Below, piece by piece: positions 7,802-17,223 of a DNA stretch of 25,085 nucleotides. The stretch is from the NCBI GenBank assembly GCA_002305715.1, contig DBQD01000011.1:1-25085 (forward strand), given 5' to 3'. Origin of the DNA: Proteiniphilum sp. UBA1403 (GTDB lineage Bacteria > Bacteroidota > Bacteroidia > Bacteroidales > Dysgonomonadaceae). Numbering within the stretch: the stretch's first letter is position 1; each line of letters starts with the position of its first letter. The translations under genes and the position numbers were made by a program. Under the pieces are notes generated by a model. It had not been told where the DNA came from. It made no database searches and saw only the letters and a list, made by a program, of their open reading frames with translations.

Positions 7802-7836
7802 AAAAAAAACTGTCTCAACTTGAGACAGTTTTTTTT
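7802..7836. terminator. Bidirectional terminator between the PHP gene and gap
   Basis: A run of eight A, then CTGTCTCA, a short loop, TGAGACAG and a run of eight T form a perfect symmetric hairpin. With the A-run on one side and the T-run on the other it can stop transcription in both directions. It lies 30 bases after the PHP stop and 33 bases beyond the leftward gap stop. Confidence 0.9.
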
Positions 7837-7868
7837 ATCTATTTTCCGAAATACCGGAATTGGATTCA

Positions 7869-8873
7869 TTATCCATTAACCTTCGCCATGTGAGCTACCA
7901 AATCAAGTACCTTATTTGAATAACCCCATTCGTTATCATACCAGCTGATAACTTTTACGAATGTTGGGCTGAGCTGGATACCTGCTTTTTCGTCGAAGAT
8001 TGAAGTGCGTGCATCGCCAATGAAATCGCTAGATACAACATCTTCGTTGGTGTATCCAAGGATACCTTTTAATTCGCCTTCAGAAGCTTCCTTCATAGCA
8101 GCACAGATTTCTGCATAGGTAGTTTCTTTTGCCAAACGAACAGTCAAGTCAACTACAGAAACGTTCAAAGTAGGAACGCGCATTGACATACCGGTAAGTT
8201 TGCCGTTGAGTTCAGGAATTACTTTACCTACGGCCTTAGCAGCACCAGTTGAAGAAGGAATGATGTTAGCTGAAGCTGCACGTCCACCTCTCCAGTCTTT
8301 TGCAGAAGGACCGTCAACAGTCTTCTGAGTAGCGGTGGTAGAGTGTACAGTAGTCATCAGACCTTCAATAACGCCAAATTTGTCGTTCAACACTTTGGTG
8401 ATTGGTGCCAAACAGTTGGTAGTACAAGAAGCGTTAGATACGAATTGTTCGCCTTTGGTGTAGGTGTTTTCGTTTACACCCATTACATACATGCGGGTGT
8501 CGTCTTTTGAAGGAGCAGACATTACCACATATTTTGCACCTGCATCAATGTGACCTTGTGCTTTGTCTTTCGACAAGAACAGACCAGTAGATTCAACTAC
8601 ATATTCAGCACCTACAGCATCCCATTTCAGGTCGGCCGGGTTTCTTTCTGCACTAACACGAATGGTGTTGCCATTTACAACCAAGTTACCATCTTTGATT
8701 TCGATTGAACCAGTGAATTGACCATGGATCGTGTCGTATTTTAACATATAGGCGATGTAATCTACATCGAGCAAGTCATTGATACCCACAATCTGGATAT
8801 CGTTTCTGTTTTGTGCTGCACGGAAAACCAAGCGTCCGATGCGTCCAAATCCGTTAATACCTACTTTAATCAT
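7869..8873 (-). CDS. gap: Glyceraldehyde-3-phosphate dehydrogenase, type I
   Basis: At 334 aa this is the standard length for the glycolytic enzyme that oxidises glyceraldehyde-3-phosphate to 1,3-bisphosphoglycerate with NAD+. The Rossmann motif is GINGFGRIGR (5-14), and Asp33 (IND) points to NAD rather than NADP. The catalytic site is SNASCTTNC, with Cys150 and the partner His177 (TVHSTT). The C-terminal SWYDNEWGYSNKV signature is present. Codon use is close to that of highly expressed genes. It is monocistronic, between its own promoter and the bidirectional terminator. Confidence 0.97.
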   Translation of the reverse strand: MIKVGINGFGRIGRLVFRAAQNRNDIQIVGINDLLDVDYIAYMLKYDTIHGQFTGSIEIKDGNLVVNGNTIRVSAERNPADLKWDAVGAEYVVESTGLFLSKDKAQGHIDAGAKYVVMSAPSKDDTRMYVMGVNENTYTKGEQFVSNASCTTNCLAPITKVLNDKFGVIEGLMTTVHSTTATQKTVDGPSAKDWRGGRAASANIIPSSTGAAKAVGKVIPELNGKLTGMSMRVPTLNVSVVDLTVRLAKETTYAEICAAMKEASEGELKGILGYTNEDVVSSDFIGDARTSIFDEKAGIQLSPTFVKVISWYDNEWGYSNKVLDLVAHMAKVNG

Positions 8874-8949
8874 ACCTTGTTGAATTTTATTTGTATAAAT
8901 GAGTTCTTAATAGTCAGTTGTTCCTAAAAACCATCTTTTATTTACGTTA

Positions 8950-8980
8950 CAAAAATACAACATCTTTTCATTTTAACGAA
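8950..8980 (-). promoter_or_regulatory. Promoter of gap
   Basis: Reading leftward, TATTTTTG (8950-8957) fits the -7 consensus and TTCG (8977-8980) lies 19 bp upstream, a 3-of-4 match to TTTG. The start site near 8943 leaves a leader of about 70 bases. I see nothing else in 8874-9061, including no clear terminator for the receptor gene that ends at 9062. Confidence 0.55.
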
Positions 8981-9061
8981 ATTATTTACATCAAAAAACC
9001 AAAATTTACTCCTAATGATTATAAATTATGGCAGCAACTCTACAAAAGGTAACTCGCATTA

Positions 9062-11440
9062 TCAGAACTTGACCATCACGCCAATAGCTGGTAATACCGT
9101 TCCACTATAGGTTTCAATTACACGTAACTTTTGCCTTCTTATATCGGTCGGATCATCCATGATTACTCCATTTACATCACGATTCGTATAAATGGGACTG
9201 TTTTCCGATTGGAAGTTATAGGCATTTTGCACATCGAGGTAGAAATTCAACATCAATTTTTCGTAATACACCTCTTTATCTAGTCGTAAGTCAAGCTGGT
9301 GGGAGTCCTTCAGTCGGAGGGTGTTATAATTATCATAATCGATATAAGCGCGATTCGTTACACTCCAGGCATCCTTGCTTGTTGATAGTTCCATGTCGAT
9401 GGGAGAATAGGGGGCACCACCTACATATCGCCATCGCATGCCAATATTCCATTGTCGCGGAAGATTGTAGCTTGCCAACAGGTTCAACATGTGGCGGGTA
9501 TCCCAATTTGAAGGGCGGTAAATGCCATCCTTGTCGGTAAACTCACTGCGAAACAGGGTGTATGAGAAAGAGGTCGTAAAACCTTTCATATCATTAATCC
9601 TACCTGATACCTCCACACCATAGGCTCTACCTTTTCCGGATGAAACAATCTCTTCGTCACCAATCTGACCATAATCGGTTCCCTTTCCGGCAATACTCAT
9701 ACCGTCGGTTACAGACAACGGATAATTATCATATTGTTTATAAAAACCTTCCACATTAAATCGCATATTCGTGGCAATTTCATGTGCTAAGCCAAGAATA
9801 ACCTGGCTCGATATGATATGCTTTAGATTCTCATTCTTGTTCACGTAGTTGCCCGCTTCATCTTTATATCCCATCGTAGTGTAGGCTGGTCGCATGGTAT
9901 AGCGACCAATATTTCCATTCACATCCCATCTTTCGGTCAACTGATATGTCACCGAAAAACGCGGCGAGAGTTGATTCAGCGGGTTCATCATATTGTTGTT
10001 GAAGTTGTTTCCAATAGTGTTCAGTCCAATTGAAAGAGCCAATCGGTTGTTGAAGTAGCTGTCCGATGCTTGCACAAATACCTGGTATGACAAAAGATCC
10101 AGCTCGGTATTGTAGATTAAATCACGCAATGCTCCATTTCGGAAGATTTTACTGTTCGTCTCATTCATGTAGTGTGAGTAGGTCACACCACCACCCATTA
10201 AGACTTTCACCGGAAGATCGGGATAACTTCGTTCAAACCGCAGTTTATTTTCTGCTTCGTCGGAACGATAATCCGATATTTTGGGTTGCGATTCATCGTT
10301 GTCGGGGTGCTTGAAGTTGCTGTTCCGCAACATATTCCGACTCAACACCCAGGTGTCGAAGTAGTTTTCGCTAAAGTGCTTGTAAACCGTTCCAATGGTA
10401 TAGTTCCACTGTTGATAGACAGGTAGGTAGCTGAGAAGGTAGCGCTGCGCCTCTGTGCCATCTTCTTGAAGATCGGTGTTGAGTCTCATGTTGTCGATTG
10501 CTCCAAGGCCGATAAACGAAATCTCGTTCTTCGGATTAATCTGGTATTTATATTTTACCTGAAAGTCGTTATAGGTTGGTAGAAAAGGGAGACCGATATA
10601 CTTAAACAGCAATTGCAGATAAGATTGACGGGCAGAAACGATGAAGGTCGATTTCTCACCAATTGGACCATCCATCGTGAATGCTGCATCTGAGGCACCA
10701 ATCCCCACCTGCGTATGAATACGGTCGCGACTCCCATCTTTCTGGCGGATATCCATTACTGAGCTGAGGCTCCCAGGTCGGTTCGCCGGAAAAGCGCCGC
10801 TGTAGAAGTTCACCTCCCGCACAAAGTCAGGATTGATGATACCCACCACACCACCTGAAGAACCTTGCGTAGCAAAATGGTTGATAATCGGAATCTCTAT
10901 TCCGTCTAGATAAAAGACATTCTCCGACGGCCCCCCTCCACGAACAATCAAGTCGTTTCTATTGGGATCTGTCGCTCCCACACCTGGCAATGTTTGAATT
11001 GCTTTAGAGACATCACGATTCACTCCAGCTGTCTTTTCAATGTCACGTACACCAACAGTCAAGTAGGAAACAGGACTTTCAATCTTTTTGAGATTCATCG
11101 ATGGACGAATAATCACTTCATCTATCAACGTAGCGGATTCCATCACGGGTATATCTAAAAAAGTAGTTTGATTTCCTTGGATATGTACTTCAGAAGAAAG
11201 AGCAGGTTCGTAGCCTACATAAGTTACCATCAGCTTCACAAAGGCCGGGTTCGTCTTAATTTCGTAATTTCCCTCCAAGTCTGTTGTCGTACCAATAGTG
11301 CTTCCCTGTATCTGTACGGTGGCGAACTCCAAAGGTTCGTTAGTTTTAGCATTATAAACACGTCCTTTTACCGTTCCGGTCTGGGCAAAAGTGAACATGC
11401 TCACGAACAATAACAAGATCGTTGTTGTCTGTTTTGGCAT
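9062..11440 (-). CDS. TonB-dependent receptor with carboxypeptidase-regulatory N-domain
   Basis: A 792-aa outer-membrane receptor. The start MPKQTTTILL (11440) gives a normal signal peptide ending FTFAQ (residue 20); an in-frame ATG at 11518 would put 26 charged residues before it. Residues 21-100 form a CarboxypepD_reg-like domain (KGRVYNAKTNEPLEFATVQI, then YVGYEP). Residues 115-235 form the plug (IQTLPGVG, LIVRGGGPSENVFYLDGIEI). The remainder is a 22-strand type barrel ending in GVMVKF with the C-terminal Phe. No SusD-like gene is adjacent, so it is not a standard SusCD glycan pair; siderophores, cobalamin, peptides or another ligand are possible. It is divergent from ettA, and I found no consensus promoter for it. 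Confidence 0.9.
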   Translation of the reverse strand: MPKQTTTILLLFVSMFTFAQTGTVKGRVYNAKTNEPLEFATVQIQGSTIGTTTDLEGNYEIKTNPAFVKLMVTYVGYEPALSSEVHIQGNQTTFLDIPVMESATLIDEVIIRPSMNLKKIESPVSYLTVGVRDIEKTAGVNRDVSKAIQTLPGVGATDPNRNDLIVRGGGPSENVFYLDGIEIPIINHFATQGSSGGVVGIINPDFVREVNFYSGAFPANRPGSLSSVMDIRQKDGSRDRIHTQVGIGASDAAFTMDGPIGEKSTFIVSARQSYLQLLFKYIGLPFLPTYNDFQVKYKYQINPKNEISFIGLGAIDNMRLNTDLQEDGTEAQRYLLSYLPVYQQWNYTIGTVYKHFSENYFDTWVLSRNMLRNSNFKHPDNDESQPKISDYRSDEAENKLRFERSYPDLPVKVLMGGGVTYSHYMNETNSKIFRNGALRDLIYNTELDLLSYQVFVQASDSYFNNRLALSIGLNTIGNNFNNNMMNPLNQLSPRFSVTYQLTERWDVNGNIGRYTMRPAYTTMGYKDEAGNYVNKNENLKHIISSQVILGLAHEIATNMRFNVEGFYKQYDNYPLSVTDGMSIAGKGTDYGQIGDEEIVSSGKGRAYGVEVSGRINDMKGFTTSFSYTLFRSEFTDKDGIYRPSNWDTRHMLNLLASYNLPRQWNIGMRWRYVGGAPYSPIDMELSTSKDAWSVTNRAYIDYDNYNTLRLKDSHQLDLRLDKEVYYEKLMLNFYLDVQNAYNFQSENSPIYTNRDVNGVIMDDPTDIRRQKLRVIETYSGTVLPAIGVMVKF

Positions 11441-11503
11441 AAAAATATTTATAGTTGGTTTTGTATCTGTTGAATAATGTCTGCTTATAACAGTTCCCCT
11501 CTG

Positions 11504-11533
11504 TTTAAGTTTTCTCAAAATTCATTATCTTTG
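11504..11533 (+). promoter_or_regulatory. Candidate promoter of ettA
   Basis: TATCTTTG (11526-11533) fits the -7 consensus, and TTTA (11504-11507) lies 18 bp upstream as a weak -33. The start site near 11540 gives a leader of about 90 bases before the ATG at 11630. Confidence 0.5.
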
Positions 11534-11629
11534 TGCTCGTTAAAATAGGTAGGTGTAAAGTATGTTAATTTATAGCTACTTATATGTAAAAGATTGTTTT
11601 CAAGTTGCATATCGAAATTTAACAAATAT

Positions 11630-13309
11630 ATGGCCGACGATAAAAAGATTATTTTTTCCATGGTGGGCGTTAGTAAAACGTATCCTCCTCACAAACAGGT
11701 ATTGAAAGACATTTACCTTTCCTTCTTTTATGGTGCAAAAATTGGCATTATTGGTCTCAATGGTTCCGGAAAATCTACCTTGCTGAAAATAATTGCTGGA
11801 ATTGAGAAAGAGTATCAGGGTGAGGTAGTGTCAGATAAAAGCTTCTCGGTTGGGTATCTCGAACAGGATCCAAAGCTCGATCCGAATAAGACAGTGATTG
11901 AGGTTGTCAGAGAAGGTGTGCAGCCAATCATGGACCTGTTAGCTGAATACGAAGATATCAATCTTAAATTCGGATTACCCGAATATTACGAAAATGAGGA
12001 CAAGATGAATGCTCTTTTTGCTCGTCAAGCGGAACTTCAGGATAAGCTGGATGCAGTAGATGCCTGGAATATCGACAACCGACTCGACCGCGCAATGGAC
12101 GCATTACGATGTCCACCAGAAGAACAGCCTGTGCGGGAGCTTTCCGGAGGGGAACGCCGTCGTGTGGCTCTTTGTCGTCTGCTCTTGCAGGAGCCCGATG
12201 TCCTGTTGCTCGATGAGCCTACTAACCACCTCGATGCAGAATCAATCGACTGGTTGGAGCAACATCTACAGCAATATAAAGGAACGGTAATCTGTATCAC
12301 ACACGACCGTTATTTCCTCGATCATGTTGCCGGTTGGATTCTTGAACTTGACCGTGGAGAAGGCATACCCTGGAAAGGGAACTACACCTCTTGGCTGGAG
12401 CAGAAGACAAAACGAATGGAGCAGGAAGAGAAGCAGGCCAGCAAACGTCGCAAGACGCTTGAAAGAGAGCTAGACTGGATCAATATGGCACCCAAGGCAC
12501 GTCAGGCAAAAGGTAAGGCTCGTCTGAATTCCTACGAGCAGCTGTTGAACCAGGACCAGAAAGAGCGCGAAGAAAAACTTGAACTCTTTATTCCAAATGG
12601 TCCTCGTTTGGGTAACAAGGTCATTGAAGCAATCGGTGTTAAAAAAGCATATGGCGACAAACTGCTGTATGATAACCTCAACTTTATGTTACCACCCAAC
12701 GGTATTGTAGGTGTTATTGGTCCCAACGGTGCCGGTAAAACAACACTCTTTCGATTGATTCAGGGCATGGAAACTCCCGATGCAGGTAAATTTGAAGTAG
12801 GTGAAACGGTCGTTACAGCCTATGTGGATCAGTCGCACGAAGAAATTGACCCCGAAAAAACAGTATACCAAGTGGTATCGGGTGGGTTGGAATATGTGCG
12901 CGTTGGTGGAAAAGATGTCAATGCACGTGCATACCTCTCCCGTTTCAACTTCTCGGGTGCCGATCAGGAAAAACTGTGTGGTGTACTCTCTGGAGGAGAG
13001 CGCAACCGACTCCACCTTGCACTGACACTTAAAGCCGGTGCCAACGTGTTACTACTCGACGAACCTACCAACGATATCGACGTGAACACTCTTCGTGCAC
13101 TCGAAGAAGGTTTGGAAAATTTTGCAGGTTGTGCCGTTGTTATTTCGCACGACCGTTGGTTCCTAGACCGCATTTGTACACATATTCTTGCATTTGAAGG
13201 TAACTCCGAAGTCTTCTTCTTCGAAGGATCCTACAGTGAATATGAGGAGAACAAGAAAATGCGTCTTGGCAATGTAGAACCAAAACGAGTTCGATACAGA
13301 AAGTTGTAA
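11630..13309 (+). CDS. ettA: ABC-F protein EttA, energy-dependent translational throttle
   Basis: A 559-aa soluble ATPase with two ABC domains and no membrane segments. It binds the ribosomal E site and couples translation to the ATP/ADP ratio (family knowledge from E. coli EttA, about 555 aa). ABC1 has Walker A GLNGSGKST (42-50), signature LSGGE (171-175) and Walker B VLLLDEP (191-197). A charged linker (about 255-320) contains MAPKARQAKGKARL, the P-site tRNA-interaction motif region. ABC2 has GPNGAGKT (364-371), LSGGE (453-457) and VLLLDEP (473-479). The arm insertion in ABC1 (about 95-145) is of EttA type. ATG 11630 (MADDKK) is preferred over an in-frame ATG at 11594, which adds 12 unlike residues. 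Confidence 0.94.
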   Translation: MADDKKIIFSMVGVSKTYPPHKQVLKDIYLSFFYGAKIGIIGLNGSGKSTLLKIIAGIEKEYQGEVVSDKSFSVGYLEQDPKLDPNKTVIEVVREGVQPIMDLLAEYEDINLKFGLPEYYENEDKMNALFARQAELQDKLDAVDAWNIDNRLDRAMDALRCPPEEQPVRELSGGERRRVALCRLLLQEPDVLLLDEPTNHLDAESIDWLEQHLQQYKGTVICITHDRYFLDHVAGWILELDRGEGIPWKGNYTSWLEQKTKRMEQEEKQASKRRKTLERELDWINMAPKARQAKGKARLNSYEQLLNQDQKEREEKLELFIPNGPRLGNKVIEAIGVKKAYGDKLLYDNLNFMLPPNGIVGVIGPNGAGKTTLFRLIQGMETPDAGKFEVGETVVTAYVDQSHEEIDPEKTVYQVVSGGLEYVRVGGKDVNARAYLSRFNFSGADQEKLCGVLSGGERNRLHLALTLKAGANVLLLDEPTNDIDVNTLRALEEGLENFAGCAVVISHDRWFLDRICTHILAFEGNSEVFFFEGSYSEYEENKKMRLGNVEPKRVRYRKL

Positions 13310-13381
13310 GGTCTGTTGCATAGGAGTTAACAAAGAGATTCACCCACATATATTACAATCCACCAACAATTTCCAATCGGT

Positions 13382-14971
13382 ATGAGAAGATACGTATTGT
13401 TCCTACTGACTACCATTTGCAGTACCACCCTTTTCGCTCAGTATAGAACGTTTCAAGGTAAAGTAATTGATGCAGTTTATGGCACACCGGTTGCGTATGC
13501 TGCTGTGTATATTCACAGTACATCGTATGGAACAGTAACCGATAATGTGGGTGAGTTCTCTTTCATTGCCCCAGATTCTTTGCAGAAAGTACAACTGGTC
13601 GTTGTACGGCAAGATTTCAAAATAAATCACCTGACAGTCGATCCGCAAAACATTACTGATTTGTTGATTGCCATCCGTCCCGATGATTTTGAAACAAGCA
13701 CCAAAGCATTGAGCGATAGCCTGGAGTCTGTCAATAAGAAGAAGGGTGGTGTAATAGACAAAGCTACCCGCTTTGTGATCAACGACTGGATTGCATTGGG
13801 TAATCCCAATACAAACAAGTTTGATTTTGGTCGTATTCAGACCTTCCCCACCTATAATCCCATCGAAGGTGTTCGACTAAGAGCCGGCTTCGCTTCTACA
13901 TCGCGACTCAATCCGCATCTATTTCTGAAAGGATATGTTGCATATGGGTTTGGCGATCAACGTTTCAAATACCGAGGTGAGGTCACTTACGCATTCAAAC
14001 CCAGGGCATATCACGAAGATGAGTTTCCCAAAAACAACCTCAATCTTGTGTATGAAAACGACCTTTACTCACCTGGCGAAATGCATCCCCGTTCACTCAA
14101 CAACCTGTTGTTGATAACTTACCGTCGATCGGCAGATCAGGCAACCTATCGCAACTTTGGGGAGATTAACTACGATAGAGAGTATAGAAATGGTTTTGCT
14201 CAGACACTGTCGCTGAGAAGATCTCGCATGGTTCCACAAGGCGATCTTCAGTTTCAACGTCAAATGGTATCCAGTCTGTTTGAACAAAATGCCCTCTTCA
14301 CTACCGAAGCAGGTTTGCAGTTGCGTTATGCTGTACGTGAAGCCTACAACCAACAGAAGCGCAAACGGAAATCGCTCGAGCTAACCAGTCCCGTTTTCTT
14401 CCTATCCCACACAATCGGATACACGGAAGCACTAGGCGGAGAAAACAGGTATCATCGTACAGAGTTCTCTGCACAAAAACGCTTTTTGCTGGGAAGTGTA
14501 GGACGATTGGATGTTGTGGGTGAAGCGATGAAAGTTTGGAACTCTGTTCCTTTCCCAATGCTTGTGTACCCCAACCAGCGCTATCGCCATCTCATCGAAA
14601 GCAACGCTTTCTTCCTGAGTCAAGCCATGGAGTTCATGGCCGATGAACAGGTTACTTTGCGTACAACTTGGGTAGGAGATGATGTACTGTTAGCTAAGGT
14701 TCCATTCCTCAATAAGCTGCAAGTAAGAGAACTGGTCTCTTTGCGCGCAGCATATGGTCGGTTAAGTGATCAGAACAACCCTGAACTCACCACTAACATA
14801 TTCGAATTTCCATTAAATTCTTATCAATACGGATCTCAACCCTATATAGAAGGAACGGTGGGGATAACCAATATTTTGGGACTCCTGCGTGTAGAGTATG
14901 TACACCGTTTTACCTATCGTGATCATCCCGATGCTTTACTCGGAAAAATCAGAGTGGATGTAACACTTTGA
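13382..14971 (+). CDS. Short outer-membrane barrel with carboxypeptidase-regulatory domain (DUF5686-like)
   Basis: A 529-aa protein with a signal peptide ending TLFAQ (residue 20). A CarboxypepD_reg-like fold covers about residues 22-100 (GKVIDAVYGTPVAYAAVYIH). A segment beginning NPIEGVRLRAGF at about 160, followed by KGYVAYGFGDQRFKYRGEVTY, resembles the C-terminal barrel of DUF5686 proteins. Those are usually about 800 aa, so this is a short form lacking the middle part (from memory, not from an alignment). Alternating strands continue to the C-terminus (GKIRVDVTL). It lies 72 bases after ettA on the same strand, and I see no promoter in the gap. Function is unknown; a role in outer-membrane assembly or surface display is only a guess. 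Confidence 0.7.
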   Translation: MRRYVLFLLTTICSTTLFAQYRTFQGKVIDAVYGTPVAYAAVYIHSTSYGTVTDNVGEFSFIAPDSLQKVQLVVVRQDFKINHLTVDPQNITDLLIAIRPDDFETSTKALSDSLESVNKKKGGVIDKATRFVINDWIALGNPNTNKFDFGRIQTFPTYNPIEGVRLRAGFASTSRLNPHLFLKGYVAYGFGDQRFKYRGEVTYAFKPRAYHEDEFPKNNLNLVYENDLYSPGEMHPRSLNNLLLITYRRSADQATYRNFGEINYDREYRNGFAQTLSLRRSRMVPQGDLQFQRQMVSSLFEQNALFTTEAGLQLRYAVREAYNQQKRKRKSLELTSPVFFLSHTIGYTEALGGENRYHRTEFSAQKRFLLGSVGRLDVVGEAMKVWNSVPFPMLVYPNQRYRHLIESNAFFLSQAMEFMADEQVTLRTTWVGDDVLLAKVPFLNKLQVRELVSLRAAYGRLSDQNNPELTTNIFEFPLNSYQYGSQPYIEGTVGITNILGLLRVEYVHRFTYRDHPDALLGKIRVDVTL

Positions 14972-14982
14972 TGAGTAATAGT

Positions 14983-15021
14983 GCATTTACAAGTGTTGAC
15001 ATGGCATTTTACAAGTGTTGA
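14983..15021. repeat. Two-copy direct repeat, 22-bp phase, upstream of the FUSC gene
   Basis: The 14-base sequence TTTACAAGTGTTGA occurs at 14986-14999 and again at 15008-15021, each preceded by GCA (the second copy has one extra T). The repeat period is 21-22 bp, about two helical turns. Both copies lie in the 64-base gap between the barrel gene stop and the FUSC gene start, ending 14 bases before the ATG. I see no consensus promoter in this gap. Confidence 0.7.
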
Positions 15022-15035
15022 TTTTGCACGCTAAT

Positions 15036-17177
15036 ATGTATAAGATGAATTGGTTTGCTACATTTAGGGAACAGCTTAAAAAAACGTGGGTCAATCTATT
15101 CTGGAAGAACCCCAATCGCCTTTGGGCCTTAAAAGTGGCGGCTTCCATTGCTTTCCTATTGATTCCAGTTGAGCTCTTTTTTCACGATTCCTTCTATGGT
15201 ACAACCATGGCGTTGGGTGTGGTTGCCATGGCCTTGGGAGAGACCGATGTACACCCCATAGGTAGATTGAAGTCGGCCGGACTATCGCTCATCCTCTTTT
15301 TTGTAATTAGTAGTTTAGTCAGCATCTTCTATCCTTTTCCGCCCTATTTCTTCCTGCTGATACTCGTTGCCTCCTTCCTTCTTTCAATAACGGGGGGGAT
15401 GAATGCCCGTGCACAGGGAGTCACCTTTGGTTCTCTGCTTATTTTCTCTTACACAATGCTTGGAGCCGACTACAGCGAACAATGGTTTTATCAGCCATTA
15501 CTGTTTACCATTGGAGCATTTTCCTACTCCGTGGTCTCCATTCTGCTATTACGATACCGTCCCTACAGGTTGCTCAAGGAACAGCTGGCACGAGGATTCC
15601 ACTTTCTGGCCGACTATATAGAGGTGAAGGCAAACCTATTCCCCAGCGACCCACAGGTGCAAATGCAGATACGCACACAGCTTGCCCAGAAGAATATAGC
15701 CTTGGCACAGCAAATCGAATTATGTAAGAGTAATTTGTACAGTTTCTCTGCAGAGTGCAGCAAAGAAGAGCGTCCCTCGGTGGACTTCTATTACCAGAAA
15801 TGGTTTCTTTTGCAAGAGATGCAAGAGCGAGCCATCTCCAGTCACGAGCAATATGATATTCTTAGTCGTGAGGTGGGCAACCGGGAGCTATTAGAGGGAT
15901 TTGGGCAACTAATGCGAGAATTGGGCAAGGCTATGCACCGCTATAGCGAATCGCTTCTTACTGAGGAAGCATACAAACATCCCCTTTCGCTAGAATGGAC
16001 ATTAACGGCACTCAAGCAAATGTTGGATGGGGAGAAAGGAGAAGCATATTATCCCACCTTGTCACTTTTAATGAAAAACCTGAGCGGACTTGAACGGAAT
16101 CTCCGCGAAGAGGAGATGCTCACAGCGCAAATCGATGTCACAGTATTCAATTCCCGCAAGCCGGAAACAACGAGTCTTTCCGCACTGTTCAACCCGTCGA
16201 ACTCCCGCTTTAAGTTTGCCATGCGTCTCACCATTAGTTGGTTGATAGGGTATGGCATCATGCAGTTGTTCCATATCGAAAAGGGAGCCTGGATTATGCT
16301 TACGTCACTTCTCGTCTTTCAGCAAACATACAGTGCAACCCGTATACGCCTAAAAGATCGCATTTTTGGTACTGTCATCGGCATCCTTTTGGGTATAACA
16401 TTGGCCCAGCTCCTGCCAACCTTGGCAGGCCAAATACTGCTTCTCATCTGCTCCATCTATCTATTCTTCTACTGGTTAAAGAAGAATTATGTGGTTGCTG
16501 CCATCTTCATCACTACCTATGTGCTGGCATCTTTTAATCTCCTGTCCGACCAGGGTGTTGCCATGATGTATCCCCGCATTGTCGATACCCTCTTGGGTGG
16601 TGCCATTGCCTACCTTGTGGTGCGATATGTGTGGCCCGACTGGCAGTATAAGCAGCTGCCCGGTTTGTTGCAGCAGGCAATAACCAAAAACAAGCGCTAC
16701 TTCGAGAGCATCTACGAAGGTTCTGTTACAGAAGAAGAATACCTCCACAATCGACGCACAGCATACAATGCCGATAATGCACTGACCTCCGCTTGGAAAG
16801 GAATGCGTCTTGAGCCGAAGAACCGGAAGGAATACGAAGAGAGAGCTTTCACCCTCACCAATCTCAACCATGCATTGCTTTCCTATATTTCGGCCTTTGG
16901 AGTGCACAAACGCACCAATCATCTCTCCGAAAAGGAGCAGCTGTTTTGCCGTGATATTAGCACCGTATTAGCTTATGTGACAGATATGCTGGAAGGTAAA
17001 TCAGACTCGTTGCAACACAATGCTCTAACTCAGAAAGCCAACAGTTGGGAAGAGTGTCTGGAAGAGCTGCAAAAAGACCCTACCAATACCCGCGCAGGAC
17101 TCATTTACAACATCTCCCATGTCACTCGCGAACTGCTTGTTGAAGCACCGTTTGCAATCTCAGCAAAATTAAATTAA
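15036..17177 (+). CDS. FUSC/YccS-type inner-membrane protein
   Basis: A 713-aa protein with the duplicated layout of the FUSC (fusaric acid resistance)/YccS family. An N-terminal membrane cluster (about 30-175, including WALKVAASIAFLLIPVELFF) is followed by a soluble region (about 175-385). A second membrane cluster (about 390-530, RLTISWLIGYGIMQLFHIEK onward) is followed by a C-terminal cytosolic helical region. The family includes aromatic-acid exporters such as AaeB and the uncharacterised YccS/YhfK proteins; the substrate here is unknown. No membrane-fusion or outer-membrane partner is adjacent, which argues for the YccS-like branch. ATG 15036 was chosen over an in-frame GTG at 15015 and an ATG at 15045; the last two cannot be excluded. 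Confidence 0.85.
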   Translation: MYKMNWFATFREQLKKTWVNLFWKNPNRLWALKVAASIAFLLIPVELFFHDSFYGTTMALGVVAMALGETDVHPIGRLKSAGLSLILFFVISSLVSIFYPFPPYFFLLILVASFLLSITGGMNARAQGVTFGSLLIFSYTMLGADYSEQWFYQPLLFTIGAFSYSVVSILLLRYRPYRLLKEQLARGFHFLADYIEVKANLFPSDPQVQMQIRTQLAQKNIALAQQIELCKSNLYSFSAECSKEERPSVDFYYQKWFLLQEMQERAISSHEQYDILSREVGNRELLEGFGQLMRELGKAMHRYSESLLTEEAYKHPLSLEWTLTALKQMLDGEKGEAYYPTLSLLMKNLSGLERNLREEEMLTAQIDVTVFNSRKPETTSLSALFNPSNSRFKFAMRLTISWLIGYGIMQLFHIEKGAWIMLTSLLVFQQTYSATRIRLKDRIFGTVIGILLGITLAQLLPTLAGQILLLICSIYLFFYWLKKNYVVAAIFITTYVLASFNLLSDQGVAMMYPRIVDTLLGGAIAYLVVRYVWPDWQYKQLPGLLQQAITKNKRYFESIYEGSVTEEEYLHNRRTAYNADNALTSAWKGMRLEPKNRKEYEERAFTLTNLNHALLSYISAFGVHKRTNHLSEKEQLFCRDISTVLAYVTDMLEGKSDSLQHNALTQKANSWEECLEELQKDPTNTRAGLIYNISHVTRELLVEAPFAISAKLN

Positions 17178-17223
17178 AAACGAGGCAGTGATTTTCCGAA
17201 ATCCATAAAACGTTTTTTTGTAT

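Noticed and set aside
11441..11518. N-terminal extension of the TonB-dependent receptor
   Set aside because: It would place 26 charged residues before a clear signal peptide.
15001..15021. Six-codon reading frame as a leader peptide for the FUSC gene
   Set aside because: It falls within the second copy of a direct repeat, and no attenuator hairpin or T-run follows.
16476..16922. 148-codon minus-strand frame inside the FUSC gene
   Set aside because: It is opposite a well-supported membrane protein, has no recognisable motif and no promoter or start context.
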